This document shows positions 1-7,901 of a stretch of 38,217 nt of DNA, in pieces; position 1 is the first letter of the stretch; each line of letters opens with the position of its first letter. The translations under genes were made by a program, and so were the position numbers. The stretch spans positions 1 through 38,217 of the forward strand of contig JAFSQI010000109.1 of assembly GCA_017446685.1 (NCBI GenBank), in the 5' to 3' direction. Below the pieces are notes generated by a model. The model worked only from the letters and a program-made list of their open reading frames with translations. It had not been told where the DNA came from and made no database searches. The stretch is from Butyrivibrio sp. GTDB taxonomy: Bacteria; Bacillota; Clostridia; Lachnospirales; Lachnospiraceae.

Positions 1-60
1 AACTTCTGGTATCTTGATATGAATCTGCTTGTCACATGGAACATATTCTTTACTCCACAT
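1..60 (-). CDS. Unknown protein, N-terminal 20 residues only (truncated by window edge)
   Basis: An ATG at 58-60 on the minus strand opens a frame that stays open to the window edge and reads MWSKEYVPCDKQIHIKIPEV. It is preceded by a very strong ribosome binding site (AGGAAGGAGGTG, 69-80) with suitable spacing, which is the main reason to call it. It is divergent from the XRE regulator at 274, so the two may share a control region. Too little is visible to name a family. The arrangement resembles control regions at the edge of integrative elements in Lachnospiraceae, but that is only inference. Confidence 0.6.
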   Translation of the reverse strand, partial: MWSKEYVPCDKQIHIKIPEV

Positions 61-198
61 TTGTTTTTCACCTCCTTCCTCAGATATATTTCTTAAGTAC
101 GAACTAATTATCTAAGAATTAAAGGCGCTATCCCGTATATCCAAAAAGTAGGATTTTTTTACTCCATTCAGTTTTTTCCACGAAATTGGAATGTAACA

Positions 199-227
199 TT
201 TATAGTGAACGTACATTCTGTTATGAT
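199..227 (+). promoter_or_regulatory. Possible promoter with palindromic operator for the XRE gene
   Basis: A TATGAT -10 element lies at 222-227, with a weak -35 (TTTATA, 199-204) at 17-bp spacing. The spacer holds GAACGTACATTC (207-218), one base away from the Gram-positive LexA-type half-site arrangement GAAC-N4-GTTC. The site could be an SOS box or an operator for the adjacent XRE protein. The -35 is poor, so confidence is low. Confidence 0.3.
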
Positions 228-273
228 TAGTATGTAGTAGTAATCTTGAAAATAACTTGGGGGAAATTAATCA

Positions 274-1086
274 TTGAAGTGTAAATTATCAATTCAGGAA
301 AAACTAAAAGATTTGAGAATAGAAAAAGGTCTGTCTCTACAAGAATTGTCAGAGCAGACCGGAATATCCAGAGCATCACTTGGAAATTATGAAACGGATG
401 ATTATAAAGAAATCTCTCACAAGGCAATCATCACGCTTGCAGATTTTTATGGAGTAACATCAGACTATCTTTTGGGACTTACTGAAAATAGAGAACAACA
501 TTCGTTTCCTGTAGACGAACTTGGACTGGATGATGAAACTGTCGATGTATTGAAAAGCGGAAAGCTTAATGTCCGATTAATTTGTGAAATGATTAAGCAT
601 CCAGATTTTATAAATTTTCTTTCAGACATGGAAATCTATGTTGATAATCTTGCCGGAATGCAATTTCGAAACATCAACAAAATGATTGAACAGACAAGGG
701 TTCGTCTTCAAAATAAAGGGATTTCTGATGAAGATCATTACATGAAAACTTTAGAAGCAGCAACAATATCTGAAGACAACTACTTTAACAATCTTCTAGG
801 AAATGACATTGTCAAAATAGCAAAAGCTATACGAGATGCCCATGGCAAAGATGCAGAAACTGGTGATGCAACTACACCGGTTGACGATATTCTTGATTCA
901 TTTGAAGAATTAAAGACTGCCGACAATGCTACGCAAGCACAGATGGTCATGTACAGCAAACTCTTCAAAATCAATTTTACAAAAATGGATCCATACGAGT
1001 TCAAGACATTTACCGACATTTTGCAGCGCTACTCTGATCTCTGCAAACCGATAAAAGGAAATGGACGTGGAAAAAAGAAAAAATAA
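274..1086 (+). CDS. XRE-family helix-turn-helix transcriptional regulator
   Basis: This 270-residue protein has an N-terminal Cro/C1-type helix-turn-helix (about residues 7-66; core LSLQELSEQTGISRASLGNYE, followed by ADFYGVTSDYLLGLTENRE). The remaining ~200 residues form a helical, charged region with no motif I recognise, ending in a basic tail GRGKKKK. The start is TTG at 274, about 9 bases after a G-rich ribosome binding site (TTGGGGG, 258-264); no ATG fits better. Similar long XRE proteins are familiar from conjugative or integrative elements of Lachnospiraceae (recalled, not searched). It probably controls itself and the divergent gene at the left edge. The DNA-binding role is secure; its targets are unknown. 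Confidence 0.85.
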   Translation: MKCKLSIQEKLKDLRIEKGLSLQELSEQTGISRASLGNYETDDYKEISHKAIITLADFYGVTSDYLLGLTENREQHSFPVDELGLDDETVDVLKSGKLNVRLICEMIKHPDFINFLSDMEIYVDNLAGMQFRNINKMIEQTRVRLQNKGISDEDHYMKTLEAATISEDNYFNNLLGNDIVKIAKAIRDAHGKDAETGDATTPVDDILDSFEELKTADNATQAQMVMYSKLFKINFTKMDPYEFKTFTDILQRYSDLCKPIKGNGRGKKKK

Positions 1087-1120
1087 TACAATCCAAGAGA
1101 TTGTCTAGGATTGTATTATT
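1082..1120. terminator. Bidirectional terminator between XRE gene and nitroreductase
   Basis: A perfect 13-bp inverted repeat (AATAATACAATCC, 1082-1094, and its complement at 1108-1120) with a 13-nt loop overlaps the XRE stop codon. On the minus strand the stem is followed by a U-rich run from the lysine codons (complement of 1069-1083), so it should also end the operon at 1172-3310. Confidence 0.75.
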
Positions 1121-1171
1121 ATAAAATGTAATGAAAAGACATGTGTAGAACTCACTCTATAATCAGACTTT

Positions 1172-1762
1172 TTATCGCCATACAATAACCTCTGAAATAT
1201 CATGTCTTGGTCTTTCACTTGGATTTTCATCAGGATAACCAACAGAAACCGCTCCCACTAACTGTCCTTCTTCGCCTATGTATTCAATTAAATCATTATA
1301 GGCAAAACATGTATTTGCAATCCATAACGTTCCAAGTCCAATCTCTGTTGCTTTCAATAACATGTTTTCAATAGATGCTCCTAATGACAAGGTGTCACAT
1401 ATTTCTGTTATCCTCTCATCTGGTTCTATATCTTCGAATGGAGATTTACCGTTTGAATTTATAACAATTATCAAAACTGGTGCTTCTCGCATAATCCTCA
1501 ACGTGTTATACGCATCTGCAAGTCCTCCAGCCGACTTGGGAAGTAATGCATGTGCTTCGGATTCTTTATCAAGCCCTTGCTCCATTACATCCAATAGTTG
1601 TTTTTTAGCTTTATCAGAGTATATAAGATATTTCCATGGCTGCCTATTCTTTGCCGAAGGTGCTTTGATTGCAGCTTCTATAATTTTTGTTATCTGTTCT
1701 TTAGATATTTCCTGTGCCTTATATTTTCTAATGCTTCGCCTTTCAATAATACTATCCATCAT
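1172..1762 (-). CDS. Nitroreductase family FMN oxidoreductase
   Basis: A 196-residue protein (195 if it starts at the second ATG, 1759, which is better spaced from GGAGG). It shows the family's N-terminal pattern IIERRSIRKYKAQEIS, the FMN-contacting segment APSAKNRQPW (about residues 35-44), and the C-terminal GLGTLWIAN and VGYPDENPSERPR segments. Length and layout are normal for a small NAD(P)H-dependent nitroreductase acting in the cytosol. It is the last gene of a three-gene operon, starting 7 bases after the RibD-like reductase. With an AraC/GyrI-type regulator upstream, a role in reducing a small xenobiotic or quinone-like compound is plausible. The substrate cannot be read from sequence. 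Confidence 0.88.
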   Translation of the reverse strand: MMDSIIERRSIRKYKAQEISKEQITKIIEAAIKAPSAKNRQPWKYLIYSDKAKKQLLDVMEQGLDKESEAHALLPKSAGGLADAYNTLRIMREAPVLIIVINSNGKSPFEDIEPDERITEICDTLSLGASIENMLLKATEIGLGTLWIANTCFAYNDLIEYIGEEGQLVGAVSVGYPDENPSERPRHDISEVIVWR

Positions 1763-1769
1763 GCCTCCA

Positions 1770-2450
1770 TCATCTAGTTATTTTGTATTTTAGCCTTATA
1801 TATGAGTCTTCCAGTTTTTCACAATCTATAAGTTTCATAACACCGAGCGTATTTAACTCATCAACTGACGTTATTGATTCCCCATCAATCAATGTTGAGG
1901 TATCCTTTCCTCCCACAAGAACTGGTGCAACAACGATATCAACATAATCAAACAACTTATTTCGTAAAAAAATGCCATTCATGGTTCCACCACTTTGAAT
2001 AGTAATTCTTTCACAGCCATATTGATTCTTCAATTCTTCAAGAGCCTTTTCAAGTATGAATTCCTCTTGAAAAATAATTCCCAGATTTTCAGCCTCAACC
2101 TTAAATGCTGGATGATTCTTATTAGTGGTTATCAAAACGAATTGCTTAGATAGCTCACAAAAATACTTTATTCCATGTTCTGTCAAATGTGAGTTATCAA
2201 TAAGAACAAAGGATACTGGAGTTTTTGATGGCATTGGTTTATGATTAACACCAAGCTTTGCTTGAACCCTTCCTGTGTTTAGCGACCATAAATCAGTTGT
2301 CTGTTCTATCTCATAGTATTGATGAAGCCCTTCTTTTAGTCCATCAATTCCAGGAAAATCCCGGTCTACATCCAGTTCATCTGATGCCCCAGTGCTAATT
2401 TTGCCATCAACTGACATCAGCATAAATAATGTTGTGATTGGTCTGTCCAT
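1770..2450 (-). CDS. RibD C-terminal-domain (dihydrofolate-reductase-like) reductase
   Basis: A 226-residue single-domain protein of the RibD_C/DHFR-like fold. Visible signatures are the N-terminal strand with MSVDGKIS (about residues 12-19) and the NADPH-site segment IQSGGTMNGIFL (about 150-161), followed by VDIVVAPVLVGGKDT. There is no deaminase domain, so it is not full-length RibD, and no rib operon is present. The ribosome binding site AAGGGG precedes the ATG. It lies 20 bases after the AraC/GyrI regulator and 7 before the nitroreductase, so all three are probably co-transcribed. Likely an NAD(P)H-dependent reductase of unknown substrate; a true role in riboflavin synthesis is unlikely. 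Confidence 0.82.
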   Translation of the reverse strand: MDRPITTLFMLMSVDGKISTGASDELDVDRDFPGIDGLKEGLHQYYEIEQTTDLWSLNTGRVQAKLGVNHKPMPSKTPVSFVLIDNSHLTEHGIKYFCELSKQFVLITTNKNHPAFKVEAENLGIIFQEEFILEKALEELKNQYGCERITIQSGGTMNGIFLRNKLFDYVDIVVAPVLVGGKDTSTLIDGESITSVDELNTLGVMKLIDCEKLEDSYIRLKYKITR

Positions 2451-2470
2451 TCTACTAATTCCCCTTTCTC

Positions 2471-3310
2471 TTAAATTTTTCTTAATGGAATCCAGATATA
2501 GGTTTCCTTATCTTTAGGGTTATCAGTAGATGAACCATATACTTCAATATTATATTTCCCTGCCAGCTCATATCCTTTTAAAGATGGTAACCATTCAGAC
2601 CAAATTCTTGTATTAAGATTCTGCAAATCGTCCGTTGATTGTCCATTGCAAACAAATTGCGCCCAAATACTTTCAGGAATCTGATAAGCTTCACATTCTT
2701 CAGGAATATCATTCCCAGGTTCATATAAATCAGCAATCCAATAGTCTGAATCTTTTCCACCAACATCAACGCAAATTCCAAATGTTCCTTTAACTGGACG
2801 ATTCGCTCCCATTTCTTTATATTCATCCCAGAACTTTGGTATATCCTGATAACTTGTATCAGAATTGAAACGTCTCTTAATACCAAAAATAGTAAAAGAG
2901 CTCTTCTCAACAATTCGATAATCTAACATAGTTCCACCTTCCATCGTAATCTTGATATGGAGTGGCGCAAAAGATTTTAGAGATGCCCCCGTTTCCCGTG
3001 CCTGAGATGGAGTAATTCCATGAAATTTTTGGAACGTCTTTGCAAAACTATCCGGTGAATCATAACAATATCTGTTAGCTATATCGATTACTTTCACATC
3101 TTCTCTACTAAGATCCTGCGCAGCTAAAGACATCCTTCGTGCACGAATATATTCACCGACAGTCATTCCGCACAAAGCGCCAAATATGCGCTGATAATAG
3201 GATGGTGAAAGAGCAGCAATACTTGCAATATCTTCAATATCCAATTCCCTCGTCAGATTCTTTTCAATGAAATCGATTGATTCCTGAATTCCCTCAATCT
3301 TTCCTTGCAT
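2471..3310 (-). CDS. AraC-family regulator with GyrI-like effector-binding domain
   Basis: About 279 residues. Residues ~5-100 carry two helix-turn-helix units of the AraC DNA-binding domain (IEDIASIAALSPSYYQRIFG; then VIDIANRYCYDSPDSFAKTF and FHGITPSQAR). Residues ~115-279 form a GyrI-like/SOUL-type effector-binding domain (YRIVEKSSFTIFGIKRRF, ending ETYIWIPLRK). This layout is known from multidrug-sensing activators such as Rob and BmrR-like proteins. The ATG at 3310 is preferred over the GTG at 3319, because GGGAG lies 8 bases before the ATG but abuts the GTG. It is the first gene of the operon with the two reductases, which it probably activates when a ligand binds. Confidence 0.88.
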   Translation of the reverse strand: MQGKIEGIQESIDFIEKNLTRELDIEDIASIAALSPSYYQRIFGALCGMTVGEYIRARRMSLAAQDLSREDVKVIDIANRYCYDSPDSFAKTFQKFHGITPSQARETGASLKSFAPLHIKITMEGGTMLDYRIVEKSSFTIFGIKRRFNSDTSYQDIPKFWDEYKEMGANRPVKGTFGICVDVGGKDSDYWIADLYEPGNDIPEECEAYQIPESIWAQFVCNGQSTDDLQNLNTRIWSEWLPSLKGYELAGKYNIEVYGSSTDNPKDKETYIWIPLRKI

Positions 3311-3341
3311 CTTTTTCACTCCCTTCGCTCACTGTAATGCA

Positions 3342-3350
3342 AGTATATCA
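3342..3350 (-). promoter_or_regulatory. Possible extended -10 promoter for the AraC/GyrI operon
   Basis: On the minus strand TGATATACT forms an extended -10 (TG-N-TATACT; complement of 3342-3350) about 30 bases before the AraC/GyrI ATG. No good -35 is seen at 16-18 bp, which fits an activator-dependent promoter but keeps confidence low. Confidence 0.35.
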
Positions 3351-3428
3351 TTCCATGAAAATAAATCCCGACATTTTGTGCTTTCTTTGACCGGTATCTC
3401 TTTCATCAAATTAATATCTTATCTTTTA

Positions 3429-5246
3429 CTAAATCATCTGAAAATGCCTCAAAGCATCCTCTATCGCCTTAACCTTTTCCTCCGGACATCCAGGCTGTCT
3501 ACTATTCTCAGATTTTGGCTTATTGTAATTTTCACGCTCTATAATCCCATGCTTCTGCTTCACCTGAGCAATGTTCAGATTTGTCACATGAAATCCGTAG
3601 TGCTCCTGCACCCATTCCTCGATTTCTTTGTATGTTGCCTTAGCTTCTGCACTTGTAAGATCAAGCTCGTCCATATCTACCTTTACGTTGATATGATGCT
3701 TTGCCTCATGAAGTTTGGACAATAAACATACCGTCTCTACATGTACAGTATGACTAAACATATCACATGCGCGTATTGCCTTCAGCTCATAACCTCCATC
3801 TACAAGGATTCTAAGATCCCTTGCAAGCGTTGCTGAGTCGCAGCTAACGTATACTATACGCTCAGGTGCCATCTTGAGCATAGTACTAAGGCATTCCTCA
3901 TCACAGCCTTTGCGAGGAGGATCAACAACAATTACATCAGGATGTATAGCAGATTCAGACAACTGCTTATCTGATTTTTCTTTGCTTGCTTCACCAGCTC
4001 CGGTTTCAACCTGCTTGAAATCCACTCTTTGCGCTTCATTACCTGCAACTGCATTTTTGTAAAAAGCCGGTAGCACTTCTTCAGCTTTTCCACAGAAGAA
4101 ATCCGCATTAGCCAGATTATTTCTCTCTGCATTCTTTTTTGCATCTTCTATAGCATCGGGAATAATCTCCACACCATAAACATGCCCGGCCTTCCTAGCC
4201 ATTGACAAAGTAATGGTTCCTATTCCGCAATAAAGATCCCACACAGTCTCTTTTCCACTAAGTCCGGCGAATTCAATTGCCTGCTCATATAGCTTTTGAG
4301 CCTGCACCGGATTTACCTGGTAAAAAGAAAGAGGCGAAATTTCAAACTCAAGCCCGCACAATTTATCTGAAATAGTGTCTTTTCCCCAGATAGTATGAAT
4401 TTCCGTACCCATGATAACATTGGTCTTTTCTCTATTAATGCTGACAGAAACACTTGTCATCCCTTTTATTGCAGACAGCTTTTGAACAAGCTTATCCTGC
4501 ACAGGTATATATTCCTTGGAATTCTGATGCTTTGCTCCACTTCCCTGCATATTGGGATTTATGACAATGCATACCATTATCTGCCCACTTGTAAAACCTT
4601 TTCTTATAAGGACATGTCTCACAAGTCCCTTGTGCTTTTCTTCATCATAGGGCTGAATTTTGTATTTTTCCATGTGAGAAGTGATAATATCAAGAATTTC
4701 TCTATTCTCATCAGTTCCTATAAAACAGTCTTTTACCGGAATAATACTGTGTGTTCTACCGGCATAAAAACCTGCAATTATTTTTCCGTTTTTATCTCTT
4801 CCTATCGGAAACTGAGCTTTATTGCGATATCTCCAGGGATTTTCCATGGAAATGATAGGCTGCATTATTGAATCTACAAATTCTTCATCAAAACCGCCTA
4901 GTCTTACAATGTTGTTCTTTACCTTATTCTGCTTAAACTCAAGTTCACGCTCATAGGTCATATTTTGAGTCTGGCAACCACCACACTGTCTGGCAATCGG
5001 GCATCTCGCTTCGCATCTATATTCAGAAGCTTTTATGACTTCCTCCAAATGTGCATAAGCGTAGTTCTTTTTTGCTTTCATAATCTTTACTTTTACTACA
5101 TCTCCGATTACCGCATCTTTAATAAAGAGGGTATAGCCATCTATTTTGCCTATGCCCTCTCCGTCATTTCCTATATCTGTAATTTCTACTGTAAGCAAAT
5201 CATCTTTCCGATACTTTTCGTTTAGAATTTTCTTTTTTTCACCCAT
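3429..5246 (-). CDS. rlmD: 23S rRNA (uracil-5-)-methyltransferase, RlmD/RumA family, with extra C-terminal domain
   Basis: About 605 residues from the ATG at 5246, which overlaps the trmL stop (TAAAATG) and has an upstream GGAAGG; an upstream in-frame extension inside trmL is rejected. Order of parts: TRAM domain (~10-65), iron-sulfur cysteines (CEARCPIARQCGGC, ~75-88), FYQVNPVQAQKLYEQ, SAM motif DLYCGIGTITL (~338-348), a non-conserved acidic insert (~395-430), catalytic VVDPPRKGCDEE (~440-451), and YVSCDSATLARDL (~463-475). The catalytic Cys and Fe-S Cys are present. Residues ~520-605 are an additional domain not needed for methylation (see findings). It modifies a uridine in rRNA or tRNA; the exact site cannot be read. 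Last gene of the mutS2 operon. Confidence 0.93.
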   Translation of the reverse strand: MGEKKKILNEKYRKDDLLTVEITDIGNDGEGIGKIDGYTLFIKDAVIGDVVKVKIMKAKKNYAYAHLEEVIKASEYRCEARCPIARQCGGCQTQNMTYERELEFKQNKVKNNIVRLGGFDEEFVDSIMQPIISMENPWRYRNKAQFPIGRDKNGKIIAGFYAGRTHSIIPVKDCFIGTDENREILDIITSHMEKYKIQPYDEEKHKGLVRHVLIRKGFTSGQIMVCIVINPNMQGSGAKHQNSKEYIPVQDKLVQKLSAIKGMTSVSVSINREKTNVIMGTEIHTIWGKDTISDKLCGLEFEISPLSFYQVNPVQAQKLYEQAIEFAGLSGKETVWDLYCGIGTITLSMARKAGHVYGVEIIPDAIEDAKKNAERNNLANADFFCGKAEEVLPAFYKNAVAGNEAQRVDFKQVETGAGEASKEKSDKQLSESAIHPDVIVVDPPRKGCDEECLSTMLKMAPERIVYVSCDSATLARDLRILVDGGYELKAIRACDMFSHTVHVETVCLLSKLHEAKHHINVKVDMDELDLTSAEAKATYKEIEEWVQEHYGFHVTNLNIAQVKQKHGIIERENYNKPKSENSRQPGCPEEKVKAIEDALRHFQMI

Positions 5247-5247
5247 T

Positions 5248-5748
5248 TTACTGCTCATCCTTCCAATGAAGTCTGTGAAGCGCTCCTTCTGTCTCAAGAC
5301 CAGAAAAGTTATTCTGTCTAAGCGCCTCATAAAGCACTATTGCTACAGAGTTTGACAAGTTCAAAGACCTGATATCATGTCCCATTGGTATGCGGATACA
5401 GTTTTCTTCATTTTCAACCAGAATCTCTTCCGGAATACCGGCACTTTCCTTGCCAAACATTATAAAATCATCCATTCCAAAAGACACTTCGGTATAAGAA
5501 CGCTTTGCCTTGGTCGTAGCCATCCAAATCTTTGCATTCGGATGCTTTGACTTGAAATCCTCATAATCCATGTATCTTTGAACCTCAAGATGCTGCCAGT
5601 AATCCATTCCGGCTCTACGAAGAGCCTTTTCTGTAATTCTAAAACCAAGTGGTTCTATAAGATGAAGACTTGTCCCTGTTGCAACACAGGTTCTGCCGAT
5701 ATTTCCGGTATTCTGTGGAATCTCCGGTTGATGTAAAACTATATGCAT
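5248..5748 (-). CDS. trmL: tRNA (cytidine(34)-2'-O)-methyltransferase TrmL
   Basis: A single-domain SPOUT methyltransferase of ~166 residues, the normal TrmL length. The N-terminal signature MHIVLHQPEIPQNTGNIGRTC and the C-terminal knot motifs FGKESAGIPEEI, IPMGHDIRSLNLSNSVAIVLYEALRQ are complete. It 2'-O-methylates the wobble base of certain leucine tRNAs. The ATG at 5748 is chosen over the GTG at 5760, because GTGAGG lies 6 bases upstream of the ATG and the alternative start overlaps the kinase stop. It sits between the histidine kinase and rlmD with essentially no gaps, so two RNA-modification genes are co-transcribed with a two-component system. Confidence 0.94.
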   Translation of the reverse strand: MHIVLHQPEIPQNTGNIGRTCVATGTSLHLIEPLGFRITEKALRRAGMDYWQHLEVQRYMDYEDFKSKHPNAKIWMATTKAKRSYTEVSFGMDDFIMFGKESAGIPEEILVENEENCIRIPMGHDIRSLNLSNSVAIVLYEALRQNNFSGLETEGALHRLHWKDEQ

Positions 5749-5756
5749 TTTATTCC

Positions 5757-7190
5757 TCACTCATCTTCGTCATCCATAACTGCTGATTTAGGTAGGGAAA
5801 AGATAAACTCAGTCCCGACACCTACTGTACTGATGACGTTAATATTCTCTTCATGGGCTTTGATTATTTCTTTTACAATACAAAGGCCAAGCCCTGTGCC
5901 TTTCTTGTCCTTACCTCGTGATGCATCAGATTTGTAAAATCTGTCAAACACAAGCTTCTGGTCTTCTTTTGGAATTCCGATTCCACTGTCTTTTACTGAA
6001 ACAAAAACTTTGCTGTGTTTTTCTGTGGTCTCTATCTTGACTGTAGAATCCTTGTGACTGAATTTAATAGCATTATCCACAAGATTATATAGCACCTGCT
6101 GGATCTTGCCCATATCTGCATTGACCAGCATTTTTTCATCTGTAAGTACAAGCTCTATTCCAATCTTTTTATCTATACAAGTTCCGCCGAAAGACTCAGC
6201 GACACTCCTTATTACAGCATTAATATCAAAATCAGTTTTATCAAGAAGCATTCCTCTTGTATTTAGATTATTCAAAGTCAAAAGCTCATTGGTTAATTTT
6301 GTAAGTCTGTCAGTCTCGTTAATTACTATCCCCAGATATTTCCCGTGCATTTCGTCCGGAATAGTCCCATCCTGCATAGCAACCAGATATCCCCTGATAG
6401 AAGTAAGCGGCGATCTGAAATCATGTGAGACATTTGCTATAAATTTCTTTTGATCCTCTTCCTGTCTCGCTATTTCACCAGCCATATATGACAGGGAAGC
6501 CGCAAGATATCCCATTTCATCCTCTGACTCTACCGAAAACTCATAGCTCATATTTCCTGCTGCATACTGCTCTGTTGCAGTTGTTATCTTTCTCAGTGGT
6601 ACATATACAAGCTCTGTAAAAAAGATAAGAATTATCAAAGCCAAAAGAAAAAGTACAACCAGCATAAGATATGAAATATTCAAAAACTCATTTGCGGATT
6701 TCTGAACATCGGCTATCGGCATATGAACAACTACATATGCCTGAACCTTATAATTGGCAGTAATAGGTGCAAACACACTAAGCGTCTCACTATTAAAGCT
6801 TCCCCAAAAGTCTCCGGTTGTATAATAAGAACTTCCCGTAATGGTAGGATCAAATCCGTTTACCACGATTTCATCCCCCGGGCCAAGCACCCTTGAAGAA
6901 TCAAGAACAAGTCTTCCCGATGGATTTACAATCCAGATAGTTGCTCCTGACATGTATTTTGATAATGCCACCATCTGTGTATGCACTGCCTCAAGAGAAG
7001 TTTCGCTATTATACAAATCCGCAGCATAAGTATTGGCAATCTGAGTAGCAACCTGATACATACTGTCAGCCTTGTCACGTCGAATACGTTCATAAGTCAT
7101 ACTATAAACAAAAGTTGCAACGACAATAAATCCAAATATCCCAAACAAAAGATATGCCAAAAGAAACTTTAAATAAAGCGTTCTTTTCAT
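5757..7190 (-). CDS. Sensor histidine kinase (HAMP, HisKA, HATPase)
   Basis: A 477-residue membrane kinase. TM1 is at ~8-30, followed by an extracytoplasmic sensor region (~31-170, with a PAS/Cache-like run around IWIVNPSGRLVLDSS), TM2 at ~173-193, a HAMP linker (~195-245), and the dimerisation/phosphoacceptor motif FIANVSHDFRSPLTSIRGY with the His near residue 255. The ATPase domain has N-box NLVDNAIKFS, DSGIGIPKE, FDRFYKSD and GTGLGLCIVKEI. All catalytic boxes are intact. It starts directly after the response-regulator stop codon and is its obvious partner. The N-terminal architecture resembles ResE/PhoR-type kinases of Firmicutes; the signal is unknown. Confidence 0.93.
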   Translation of the reverse strand: MKRTLYLKFLLAYLLFGIFGFIVVATFVYSMTYERIRRDKADSMYQVATQIANTYAADLYNSETSLEAVHTQMVALSKYMSGATIWIVNPSGRLVLDSSRVLGPGDEIVVNGFDPTITGSSYYTTGDFWGSFNSETLSVFAPITANYKVQAYVVVHMPIADVQKSANEFLNISYLMLVVLFLLALIILIFFTELVYVPLRKITTATEQYAAGNMSYEFSVESEDEMGYLAASLSYMAGEIARQEEDQKKFIANVSHDFRSPLTSIRGYLVAMQDGTIPDEMHGKYLGIVINETDRLTKLTNELLTLNNLNTRGMLLDKTDFDINAVIRSVAESFGGTCIDKKIGIELVLTDEKMLVNADMGKIQQVLYNLVDNAIKFSHKDSTVKIETTEKHSKVFVSVKDSGIGIPKEDQKLVFDRFYKSDASRGKDKKGTGLGLCIVKEIIKAHEENINVISTVGVGTEFIFSLPKSAVMDDEDE

Positions 7191-7892
7191 TTACTGCTGC
7201 ACCTCGAATTTATATCCTATTCCCCAAATAGTAGCCAGCCTCCAGTTAGCATGGTCACTAAGCTTTTCACGGAGTCTTTTTATATGTACATCAACTGTTC
7301 TTGTATCACCTATATATTCATAGCCCCAAATCTGATCCAGAAGCTGCTCTCTTGTAAAAACATGGTTTGGAGATGCTGCAAGGAAATATAAAAGTTCCAG
7401 TTCCTTTGGCGGCATATCAACTCTTTCTCCCATATAGGTAACTGAATAATTGGTCATGTTTATCTCAAGATCAGGATATTTTACGACCTTATCGTCTGAT
7501 TTTGGTGCCTCCTGAACCTGTGGTTTGTAACGACGAAGGACAGCCTTAACCCGCGCAACCAGCTCTTTTGAGTCAAAAGGCTTTTCCATATAGTCATCAG
7601 CTCCCATCTCAAGTCCCAACACCTTATCGAAGACTTCACCTTTAGCAGATAACATGATGATAGGTGTCTGTGATTTTGACCTGATTTCTCTGCATACCTG
7701 ATATCCATCAATTCCCGGAAGCATTAAATCCAAAAGAACCAGATTAGGTTCAAAGGTATCAAAAGTATTGATAGCGGACTCGCCATCATTGCATATTTTT
7801 GTCTCAAAACACTCTTTTACAAGATAAAGAGAAATCAGCTCTGCTATATTATTATCATCATCAACTATTAATATTTTCTGTTTTGTAACCAT
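7191..7892 (-). CDS. OmpR/PhoB-family response regulator
   Basis: A 233-residue two-domain regulator. The receiver domain has the acidic pair in ILIVDDDNN, the phospho-acceptor Asp near residue 56 in VLLDLMLPG, the Thr/Ser region PIIMLSAKG and the Lys in MEKPFDSKELVARV. The C-terminal winged helix (~130-230) has MPPKELELLYFLAASPNHVFTREQLLD and DTRTVDVHIKRLREKL. The ribosome binding site GAGGGGG precedes the ATG. It lies 9 bases after mutS2 and abuts the histidine kinase, so mutS2, regulator and kinase form one transcript. Targets are unknown. Confidence 0.95.
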   Translation of the reverse strand: MVTKQKILIVDDDNNIAELISLYLVKECFETKICNDGESAINTFDTFEPNLVLLDLMLPGIDGYQVCREIRSKSQTPIIMLSAKGEVFDKVLGLEMGADDYMEKPFDSKELVARVKAVLRRYKPQVQEAPKSDDKVVKYPDLEINMTNYSVTYMGERVDMPPKELELLYFLAASPNHVFTREQLLDQIWGYEYIGDTRTVDVHIKRLREKLSDHANWRLATIWGIGYKFEVQQ

Positions 7893-7901
7893 TTATCCCC
7901 C

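Noticed and set aside
1770-2450. Riboflavin biosynthesis gene ribD
   Set aside because: The deaminase half is missing and no rib genes or FMN riboswitch adjoin.
5247-5330. A longer RlmD N terminus inside trmL
   Set aside because: No ribosome binding site there and no family match before the TRAM domain; the start at 5246 is coupled to the trmL stop.
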